DNA from: an uncultured Blautia sp.
Lineage (GTDB): Bacteria > Bacillota > Clostridia > Lachnospirales > Lachnospiraceae
NCBI GenBank assembly: GCA_946557785.1
Contig: CAMNTH010000002.1
Coordinates: 62,001 to 126,000, forward strand
Direction of reading: 5' to 3'
DNA: 64,000 bases
In this document: piece by piece, positions 1-7,175 of the stretch
How positions within the stretch are numbered: the stretch's first letter is position 1
Layout: each line of letters opens with the position of its first letter
Made by a program: the position numbers and the translations under genes
The notes under the pieces: model-generated
The model's input: the letters and a program-made list of their open reading frames with translations, nothing else
What the model was told of the DNA's origin: nothing
Databases searched by the model: none

Positions 1-1
1 T

Positions 2-1078
2 TTCGGCAGAGATACGCTGGAAAAGGTTTACGCAGATACCTTCCATACAGAGGCGTGTTTGGTACGTCCTCAGATTGCCTGTGGTACCCATGCGCTGGCT
101 ATCGCACTTTTTGGAAATCTTCGCCCAGGGGATGAGCTTCTGGCTCCTGCCGGGAAACCGTACGATACCCTGGAAGAGGTGATCGGCATCCGTCCGTCTA
201 AAGGATCTCTTGGGGAATATGGTGTAACATACCGCCAGGTAGATCTTCTTGAGGATGGTACTTTTGATTATGAAAGGATCCGCAGCGTCATCCATGAAAA
301 TACAAGACTTGTGGAAATCCAGAGATCCAAGGGATATATGACCCGTCCTTCTTTTTCTGTAAAGGAAATCGGTGAGCTGATCTCCTTTGTAAAAAGCATT
401 AAGCCGGATGTGATCTGTATGGTAGATAACTGTTACGGGGAATTTGTAGATATTATAGAACCAAGCGACGTAGGAGCAGATATGGTAGTGGGTTCTCTGA
501 TTAAAAACCCGGGAGGCGGACTTGCGCCTATTGGAGGATACATTGCAGGAACGAAGGAATGTGTGGAAAATGCGTCTTACCGTATGACCTGCCCAGGTCT
601 TGGCATGGAGGTGGGCGCCTCTCTTGGGGTAAACCGTTCTTTTTATCAGGGATTTTTCCTGGCGCCCATGATTACAAAGGGTGCGTTAAAGGGCGCTGTT
701 TTTGCAGCGAATGTTTATGAAAAACTTGGATTCCCAGTAGTTCCCAATTCCACGGAAGCCCGCCAGGATATTATCCAGGCCGTGACCCTTGGAACGCCGG
801 AGGGCGTAGTGGCATTTTGTCAGGGAATCCAGGCGGCAGCTCCTGTAGACAGCTATGTGGCGCCGGAGCCATGGGATATGCCGGGTTATGACAGTAAAGT
901 TATTATGGCAGCAGGCGCTTTTGTACAGGGATCTTCCATTGAGCTTTCTGCAGACGGTCCTATGAAGCCCCCTTATGCAGTATATTTCCAGGGAGGACTG
1001 ACCTTCGAGCATGCAAAGCTTGGGGTGCTTATGTCTTTGCAGAAGATGATAGATCAGGGTCTTGTGAAACTGCCCTGA
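2..1078 (+). CDS. Methionine gamma-lyase-like PLP enzyme (aluminum resistance protein family), 5' truncated
   Basis: C-terminal part of a fold-type I PLP enzyme of the family annotated as aluminum resistance protein or methionine gamma-lyase family. The frame is open to the window edge and upstream codons read GRDTLEKVYAD, typical of this family just before the VRPQIACGTHAL motif, so the gene starts outside the window and the TTG at 59 is not a start. SLIKNPGGG carries the probable PLP-binding lysine (codon 503-505); VDNCYGEF supplies the cofactor-facing Asp. The true substrate of this family is poorly known, so a C-S lyase role is inferred. The next gene follows after 46 bp. Confidence 0.85.
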   Translation, partial: FGRDTLEKVYADTFHTEACLVRPQIACGTHALAIALFGNLRPGDELLAPAGKPYDTLEEVIGIRPSKGSLGEYGVTYRQVDLLEDGTFDYERIRSVIHENTRLVEIQRSKGYMTRPSFSVKEIGELISFVKSIKPDVICMVDNCYGEFVDIIEPSDVGADMVVGSLIKNPGGGLAPIGGYIAGTKECVENASYRMTCPGLGMEVGASLGVNRSFYQGFFLAPMITKGALKGAVFAANVYEKLGFPVVPNSTEARQDIIQAVTLGTPEGVVAFCQGIQAAAPVDSYVAPEPWDMPGYDSKVIMAAGAFVQGSSIELSADGPMKPPYAVYFQGGLTFEHAKLGVLMSLQKMIDQGLVKLP

Positions 1079-1124
1079 GCCGGATGAGAAACAAAAAGGC
1101 AATAACCAGAAAGCAGGTTAAATT

Positions 1125-2339
1125 ATGGAAAAGAAGCGCGTTTTTATTGTAGGAGGCGGTGCAGCCGGTTTGATGGCTGCGATTATGGCTTCAAGAGCAG
1201 GGGCGGCGGTAACGGTGCTGGAGCATAATGACCGTCCTGGCAGAAAAATCTGTGCTACAGGCAATGGCAAATGCAATCTTACAAATCTGGAGAGACCTTC
1301 CGATGCTTACAGGGGAACAAATCCAGGATTTGCAGAGAAAGCTCTGGAACAATTTCCAGTAGAAAAAACCATTGAGTTTTTTAGTGAACTTGGCATTTAT
1401 ACAGTGAATAAAAACGGCTACCTTTATCCAAGAAGCGGACAGGCAGCAAGTGTAACAGAAGTTCTTTGCATGGAGGCCGCAAGCTTAAAGGTGAAGCAAA
1501 AAACAAACGTCCATGTAACACAGGTGTTTTGGGAACAGGGGATTTGGAAGCTCCGGATTGATGGCTGGATCTATGAAGCAGATGCGGTAATCCTGGCTAA
1601 TGGCTCCTGCGCATCCAATATTCCAGGCTCAGACGGCAGCGGCTATGAAATTGCGAAGGCCTTGGGCCATAGGGTCATCCCTCCTCTTCCTGTATTGACG
1701 GGGCTAAAATGCCAGGCTTTAAATGACTTCCAGGGACAGAAGAAAAAAGGAAATCCATTCCAGCTTTGGGCGGGCGTTCGGACAGAAGGAGAATTGACTC
1801 TTTTAATAGAAGGAAAACCGATGAGGAAGCAAAGAGGCGAGCTGCAGCTTACAGAGTACGGAATATCCGGAATACCGGTATTTCAGCTGAGCAGCTATGC
1901 TGTCAGGGCCGTTTCCATAGGAAAGGATGTACAGATACGCATTGACTTTTTGCCAGGCTTTTCTAAGGAAGAACTTCACGGATGCCTGGAAGACAGAAAA
2001 AAAGCTTGTCCTTACAAAAACACAAGACAGATGCTGACAGGCCTGTTTCCGGATAAGCTGATAAATGTGCTTTGCCAGGCCGCTGATTTGGAGAATGCCA
2101 TCCGGGAATTTCCTTTAAAGGTGATAAGCGGATTGGATTTTAAACAGGCACAGGTATGCTCCGGCGGTGTGGATACGGATGAGATTTATCCGGACACTAT
2201 GGAATCCAGGCTTCACCCAGGCCTTTATTTTGCGGGAGAGCTGGTGGATATTGACGGGGCATGCGGCGGCTATAATCTGCAATGGGCGTGGTCCAGCGGT
2301 GCGGCTGCAGGTTTTCATGCAGCAAAGGAGAAGAAATGA
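1125..2339 (+). CDS. NAD(P)/FAD-dependent oxidoreductase, HI0933/BaiN family
   Basis: 404-residue flavoprotein. The N-terminus has the dinucleotide-binding motif GGGAAGLMAA, followed by the family signature GRKICATGNGKCNLTN (about residues 40-55). The C-terminal FAD motif is GELVDIDGACGGYNLQWAW. The family is often annotated as aminoacetone oxidase or BaiN-like, but the physiological substrate is generally unknown; I do not claim bile-acid activity. Length fits the family. The stop overlaps the next ATG (ATGA at 2336-2339), so it is translationally coupled to the second FAD enzyme. Confidence 0.85.
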   Translation: MEKKRVFIVGGGAAGLMAAIMASRAGAAVTVLEHNDRPGRKICATGNGKCNLTNLERPSDAYRGTNPGFAEKALEQFPVEKTIEFFSELGIYTVNKNGYLYPRSGQAASVTEVLCMEAASLKVKQKTNVHVTQVFWEQGIWKLRIDGWIYEADAVILANGSCASNIPGSDGSGYEIAKALGHRVIPPLPVLTGLKCQALNDFQGQKKKGNPFQLWAGVRTEGELTLLIEGKPMRKQRGELQLTEYGISGIPVFQLSSYAVRAVSIGKDVQIRIDFLPGFSKEELHGCLEDRKKACPYKNTRQMLTGLFPDKLINVLCQAADLENAIREFPLKVISGLDFKQAQVCSGGVDTDEIYPDTMESRLHPGLYFAGELVDIDGACGGYNLQWAWSSGAAAGFHAAKEKK

Positions 2340-3922
2340 TTCAAATAACGCAAATGAAGCTTCCTATTACGCATACAAAGGAAGATATGAAAGAAAAGAT
2401 TAGAAAGACCCTTCGGTGCGGGAAACTGCCTTTTACCTATGAAATCCGGAGACAGTCATTGGATGCACGGTACAAAAACGAGAAAAAATTTGTTTATACT
2501 GTGGATGTGTTTTTAGAGGATGAAAAACGGATTCCCAAGAAAGTTTACAATAATAATGTTATGTCAATAAAAAGAAAACCTTACCGTTTTCCAAAGCCTG
2601 GAGAGGCACACCTTGACTTTCCTCCTGTGATCGTAGGAAGCGGGCCGGCAGGGATTTTTTGTGCATGGTATCTTGCAAGGGCTGGTTACCGTCCTATTAT
2701 TCTGGAGCGGGGTGAGGAGGCAAAAAAGCGTCAGGAACGGGTAAATGCCTTTTGGAAAAACGGCGTTCTGGATCCGGATTCCAATGTGCAGTTCGGAGAA
2801 GGAGGGGCAGGGACCTTTTCGGATGGTAAGCTGAATACATTGGTAAAAGATTCCTTTGGGAGAAACCAGGAGGTTCTGAAGCGTTTTGTGGAGGCAGGAG
2901 CCAATGAGGAAATCCTTTACCAGCAAAAGCCCCATCTTGGTACAGATGTGCTGATTGGAATTGTAGAAACCATGCGCCGTCAAATTGAAGGTATGGGCGG
3001 TTCCTTTCGCTTCCGAAGCAAGGTTACGGATGTGCAGATGGAAGAGGGCGCATTAAAGGCTGTGGTGGTCAATGAGACAGAAGTGCTTCCTGCGTCCGTA
3101 TGTGTTCTGGCTATTGGGCACAGTGCCAGAGATACCTTTGAAATGCTTTATGACAAGGGGATTTTTATGGAACCAAAGTCCTTTGCAGTGGGACTACGCA
3201 TAGAGCATCCGCAGAGAATGATCAATGAAGCTCTTTACGGTGAGCCGGAAAATGAGATTCTTGGGGCAGCCAGCTATAAAGTAACTCATACCTGTGCAAA
3301 TGGGAGAGGGGTATATTCTTTTTGTATGTGTCCCGGAGGCTTTGTGGTAAATGCCTCCTCTGAAGAGGGGATGCTTGCAGTCAATGGAATGAGCTATCAG
3401 GCACGGGATGGAGAAAATGCCAACAGCGCTCTTATCGTTACAGTGACGCCGGAGGATTTTCAAGAGAAAGGGCCTTTGGGCGGGGTGGAATTTCAGCGAA
3501 TGCTGGAAAAGAAAGCCTGGAAAGCCGGAAACGGCAAGGTGCCTGTGCAGACTTTCGGGGATTATAGGATGCATAGGCCAACGGTTTCCTTTGGTGCAGT
3601 ACGTCCAAACATTGGAGGCGCGTACGTTCCGTCAGATGTGCGCTCTATTTTGCCAAAAGAACTGGGGGATTCCATTGAAGAGGGAATTCTTTCTTTTGGA
3701 GAGAAGCTGAAAGGCTTTGACAGGGAGGATGCCCTTTTAAGCGGTGTGGAAAGCAGAACCTCATCCCCTGTTCGTATGGTCCGTAATAAGGAACTGATGG
3801 CTAACATAAGAGGAATCTATCCCTGCGGCGAAGGAGCAGGCTATGCAGGGGGAATTACAAGCGCTGCGATGGACGGCATAAAAATTGCAGAAAGTATTTC
3901 TAAAAAATATAGAAATTTTTAG
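2336..3922 (+). CDS. NAD(P)/FAD-dependent dehydrogenase (COG2509-like)
   Basis: 528 residues from the ATG at 2336, which overlaps the preceding stop and has an AAGGAG site a few bases upstream. A longer frame from 2282 exists but lies inside the upstream gene. A short N-terminal domain (about residues 1-90) precedes the FAD motif VGSGPAGIFCAWYLA. QFGEGGAGTFSDGKLNT and the C-terminal PCGEGAGYAGGITSAAMDG are characteristic of the uncharacterised FAD-dependent dehydrogenases of Firmicutes. The reaction is unknown. It forms a two-gene unit with the HI0933-type flavoprotein upstream. Confidence 0.85.
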   Translation: MIQITQMKLPITHTKEDMKEKIRKTLRCGKLPFTYEIRRQSLDARYKNEKKFVYTVDVFLEDEKRIPKKVYNNNVMSIKRKPYRFPKPGEAHLDFPPVIVGSGPAGIFCAWYLARAGYRPIILERGEEAKKRQERVNAFWKNGVLDPDSNVQFGEGGAGTFSDGKLNTLVKDSFGRNQEVLKRFVEAGANEEILYQQKPHLGTDVLIGIVETMRRQIEGMGGSFRFRSKVTDVQMEEGALKAVVVNETEVLPASVCVLAIGHSARDTFEMLYDKGIFMEPKSFAVGLRIEHPQRMINEALYGEPENEILGAASYKVTHTCANGRGVYSFCMCPGGFVVNASSEEGMLAVNGMSYQARDGENANSALIVTVTPEDFQEKGPLGGVEFQRMLEKKAWKAGNGKVPVQTFGDYRMHRPTVSFGAVRPNIGGAYVPSDVRSILPKELGDSIEEGILSFGEKLKGFDREDALLSGVESRTSSPVRMVRNKELMANIRGIYPCGEGAGYAGGITSAAMDGIKIAESISKKYRNF

Positions 3923-4004
3923 GAGAGAGTGTACATCCAATTTAATTTATGCTAAAATATTTTTGTTATTCTTACCCGTTTATGAGAGCGGCAGGTAACA
4001 GATT

Positions 4005-4715
4005 ATGCAGAAAACAATACGGGAACTGCCTGTTTCGGAAAGACCATATGAAAAGTGTCTGAAAAATGGCCCTGCATCCTTAAACGACAGCGAACTTCTT
4101 GCCGTTATCCTGAAGAATGGAGTTCGGGGCAGCAGTTCCATAGATCTTGCAGCAGAGATATTAAGTGCTGCAGAACATACTCCATATACCGGACTTCTGG
4201 CACTTATGCATCTTTCGTTGGAGGAACTGATGAAAATTAAAGGCGTGGGTCACGTGAAGGCGATCCAATTGAAATGTATCGGGGAGCTGTCTAAGCGGAT
4301 TGCAGCCACGAGCGCCAGCTTTTGTCTTTCCATGAGCCATCCTAAGACCATTGCGCAGTACTATATGGAGCAGCTTCGTCATGAAGAAAAGGAGATACTG
4401 ATTTGTATGATGCTGGACAGCGGTATGCACCTTCTGGGAGAACAGGTTCTTTCTACAGGTACGGTGAATGCATCGCTGATTACGCCAAGGGAAGTTTATC
4501 TGGAGGCGCTTCGGTACCATGCGGTCAGCGTGGTATTGATCCATAACCATCCAAGCGGCATTCCCACGCCCAGCAACGCAGATCTTCAGATTACGGAGCG
4601 AATCTATCATACAGGGGAAATGCTAGGGATTTATTTGGTGGATCACGTTATTATCGGGGATCATTGTTATTTTAGTTTTATGGAACAGGGGATATTAAAA
4701 GAATATGCTGTTTAG
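4005..4715 (+). CDS. radC: RadC family JAMM-domain protein
   Basis: 236 residues. The N-terminal helix-hairpin-helix region includes IKGVGHVKAIQLK; the C-terminal JAB1/MPN-like domain has the metal motif HNHPSGIPTPSNAD. The old name implies DNA repair, but the family's function is not settled. It heads the shape operon, as in many Firmicutes where radC precedes mreB. Its end overlaps the mreB start by 11 bp. The 82-bp gap before it contains TGTACA and TAAAAT hexamers 17 bp apart, a weak promoter candidate only. Confidence 0.92.
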   Translation: MQKTIRELPVSERPYEKCLKNGPASLNDSELLAVILKNGVRGSSSIDLAAEILSAAEHTPYTGLLALMHLSLEELMKIKGVGHVKAIQLKCIGELSKRIAATSASFCLSMSHPKTIAQYYMEQLRHEEKEILICMMLDSGMHLLGEQVLSTGTVNASLITPREVYLEALRYHAVSVVLIHNHPSGIPTPSNADLQITERIYHTGEMLGIYLVDHVIIGDHCYFSFMEQGILKEYAV

Positions 4716-5718
4716 GAATACATATGGGATAGACCTTGGCAACAGTACCATGAAAGTCTATTCCGCTCTGCGAAACAAAACTTTTTTAGAGAAGAATATG
4801 ATTGCGTCCAGGGGGCGCACCATTATCGCCGTGGGCAATGAGGCTTATGAAATGTATGAGAAGGCACCTTCCAACATTTCGGTTAGTTCGCCGATGGCTT
4901 TTGGTATGATAGCCAGCCTGGAGCTTCAGGAGATTGCACTTTACAGCATGCTGAAAAGAATTGACAAAATGATCGGCTTCGGTTCGGATATTTATTTTTC
5001 TGTTCCTCTTGATATGACGGCAGTGGAGAGGCGGGCTTATTTTCATGTGGCAAATGGGCACTGGCTTCGCAAGAACCGGGTATTCATGGTGGAGGCGCCC
5101 ATTGCAGACGCCATTGCCATGGGCGTGAATCCGGATAAGAAAGAAGGAAGCATGCTTGTTAATATCGGGGCGCAGAGCACCCAGTTTTCTATTATTACGG
5201 ACGGAAAGATTATTATCAGCAAAAAAATTGCCATTGGCGGGCGGCAGATGAATGAGGCGATATGCAGCGAGATCCGCAAGCGCTACAGCCTGCAGCTTGG
5301 AACCAGAACAGGCAAGCGATTAAAGCTTGTTATGGGAAGACTGAATGACCAGCGAAAGGATGCCAGGAAGGTTGTGGGAATCGACAGCATTTCCGGTCTT
5401 CCAAGGGAGGAGGTTATTTCCTCTTATGTGGTAAATGCAGGCATTATGAACTGCGTCAATGAAATCGCCGGAGAAATGAAAACATTTCTGGAAAGAATCC
5501 CTCCCCAGATCTCTTATCAGATCGCAAAAGAGGGAATTTATCTTACAGGGGGAAGCACCCGGCTTCCCTACATAGACAATTATCTGGCAAGCTATACGGG
5601 ATATGCCTTTAACTTGTCGGAGCTTTACGAAACTTCCGCTGTCTGCGGACTGGAAAAAATTATCCGCGACAGGGAGCTGAGAAAATGGGCACAGTCCATT
5701 AAACAACGAAAATTATAA
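4705..5718 (+). CDS. mreB: Divergent MreB-like rod-shape actin homologue
   Basis: 337-residue actin-fold protein in the standard radC-mreB-mreC-mreD position; MreB polymers normally guide the elongation machinery under the membrane. Phosphate-1 loop: GIDLGNSTMKVY. The catalytic Glu of the EEP motif is kept (VEAPIADAIAMG, E130), but the phosphate-2 loop, normally DIGGGTT, reads NIGAQST: the Asp is Asn153 and the glycines are changed. The adenosine motif is LTGGSTRLPYID. ATP hydrolysis may therefore be altered. The genome may carry a canonical MreB elsewhere. The start overlaps radC. Confidence 0.85.
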   Translation: MLFRNTYGIDLGNSTMKVYSALRNKTFLEKNMIASRGRTIIAVGNEAYEMYEKAPSNISVSSPMAFGMIASLELQEIALYSMLKRIDKMIGFGSDIYFSVPLDMTAVERRAYFHVANGHWLRKNRVFMVEAPIADAIAMGVNPDKKEGSMLVNIGAQSTQFSIITDGKIIISKKIAIGGRQMNEAICSEIRKRYSLQLGTRTGKRLKLVMGRLNDQRKDARKVVGIDSISGLPREEVISSYVVNAGIMNCVNEIAGEMKTFLERIPPQISYQIAKEGIYLTGGSTRLPYIDNYLASYTGYAFNLSELYETSAVCGLEKIIRDRELRKWAQSIKQRKL

Positions 5719-5758
5719 CCTTTCTTATAGATAGAATCTTTTAGGGGAATGATATTAA

Positions 5759-6658
5759 ATGAAAAACCTGAAAAAGAAATCACATTTTCGAATTAATTTA
5801 AAAAGCAAACACCTGCTTGGCATTATGACCATGTTTTGTGTCAGCACCATTGCAGCAACCTTTGCTTCCGGAGTCACTACAGAGCCATTAAAGGACGCTG
5901 CAGGGATGATCATCGTTCCTTTTGAGAACAGCATCAGCAGGATCGGTTCCTGGCTTACAGATATAAGGGACAGTTTCCAGGAAAAACAGGTTCTGATTTT
6001 AGAAAACCAGAGCCTCAAGGAAGAAATTGACAGCCTGACGACTCAGAATAATAAGCTTCTCCAGGATCAGACTGAACTGGAGCGGCTCAAGCAGCTATAT
6101 AAGCTGGATGAAGAATATTCGGAGTATCCCAAAGTGGCTGCCAGGATCATCTCCAAGGATCCGGGGAACTGGTATGATACCTTTACCATAAACCGCGGCT
6201 CAGAAGATGGAATCCGGGTGGACAACAATGTGATCGCAGGCAAAGGCCTTGTTGGGATCGTCACATCAGTAGGCCCTCACTGGGCAACGGTTCGTTCGAT
6301 AATTGATGACAGCAGTAATGTGGTTGCCATGACTGTTTCAACTTCAGATAACTGTATAGTAACAGGAAATCTGGAGCTGATTGACGAGGGAAAAATAAGT
6401 TTCGGGCAGCTTTATGACCAGGAAGACCGAGTTACCATAGGGGAACGTCTGGTGACTTCCAATATCAGTGAAAAATATCTGGAAGGATTATTTATCGGCT
6501 ATGTAAGCGAAGTGGAGCTGGAAAGCAATAATCTGACAAAGCAGGGTACTCTGGTAACGCCTGTGGATTTCCAGCACCTGAAGGATGTTTTTGTTATTAC
6601 AGTGAATAAACAGGATGTCAGAAGCGTGGAAACGGAGGGAAGCCCGGATGAAGAGTAA
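5759..6658 (+). CDS. mreC: Rod shape-determining protein MreC
   Basis: 299 residues. One N-terminal membrane segment (about residues 18-40, LGIMTMFCVSTIAATF) is followed by a coiled coil (about 65-105, EKQVLILENQSLKEEI) and a beta-rich extracellular domain with the family pattern NRGSEDGIRVDNNVIAGKGL. MreC bridges MreB and PBP2/RodA on the outside of the membrane. It is preceded by an AGGGGA site. The last 11 bp overlap mreD. Confidence 0.93.
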   Translation: MKNLKKKSHFRINLKSKHLLGIMTMFCVSTIAATFASGVTTEPLKDAAGMIIVPFENSISRIGSWLTDIRDSFQEKQVLILENQSLKEEIDSLTTQNNKLLQDQTELERLKQLYKLDEEYSEYPKVAARIISKDPGNWYDTFTINRGSEDGIRVDNNVIAGKGLVGIVTSVGPHWATVRSIIDDSSNVVAMTVSTSDNCIVTGNLELIDEGKISFGQLYDQEDRVTIGERLVTSNISEKYLEGLFIGYVSEVELESNNLTKQGTLVTPVDFQHLKDVFVITVNKQDVRSVETEGSPDEE

Positions 6659-7175
6659 GCTTGTCCTCTTTGGAACTATTTTAGTCTGCTTTTTGCTTCA
6701 GTGCACCTTGCTTCATATGATTTCCATTGGATCCATTACGCCCAATCTCATGCTGATCCTGTGTGTATCCATGGGGCTTATGCGGGGAAGGAAATGCGGG
6801 ATGTGGGCTGGTTTTTTTTCAGGGCTTCTCATTGATCTGTTTTATGGAACACTGTTTGGATTTTATGCCCTGATCTATATGTACTGCGGATTTTTCAGCG
6901 GCTACGCCTGCAGAAATTACTATGATAATGATATCAAGGTACCTTTGGCGTTGACGGCCATTGCGGATGTGCTGTATAATCTGGCCGTTTATGCGCTGCA
7001 GTTTTTGCTCCGGGGGCGTCTGGGGCTTTCTACATACCTTATGCGGATTATTTTGCCTGAGGTTTTTTATACCGTATTTATAGCATTGTTTGTTTATCGC
7101 GTATTCTACTATGTAAACTACCATTTTATGAGTACAACCAGGAAAGAAAGTGAGTCAATTTGGGTTCTAAAATAA
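6648..7175 (+). CDS. mreD: Rod shape-determining protein MreD
   Basis: 175-residue integral membrane protein with about five hydrophobic segments, such as LVLFGTILVCFLLQCTLL at the N-terminus. The start is set at ATG 6648 inside the end of mreC, with GGAGGG upstream; an ATG at 6615 would add residues copied from the mreC overlap. GFFSGLLIDLFYGTLFGFYAL is the conserved MreD core. It overlaps the mrdA start by 16 bp, so mreC, mreD and mrdA look translationally coupled. Confidence 0.9.
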   Translation: MKSKLVLFGTILVCFLLQCTLLHMISIGSITPNLMLILCVSMGLMRGRKCGMWAGFFSGLLIDLFYGTLFGFYALIYMYCGFFSGYACRNYYDNDIKVPLALTAIADVLYNLAVYALQFLLRGRLGLSTYLMRIILPEVFYTVFIALFVYRVFYYVNYHFMSTTRKESESIWVLK

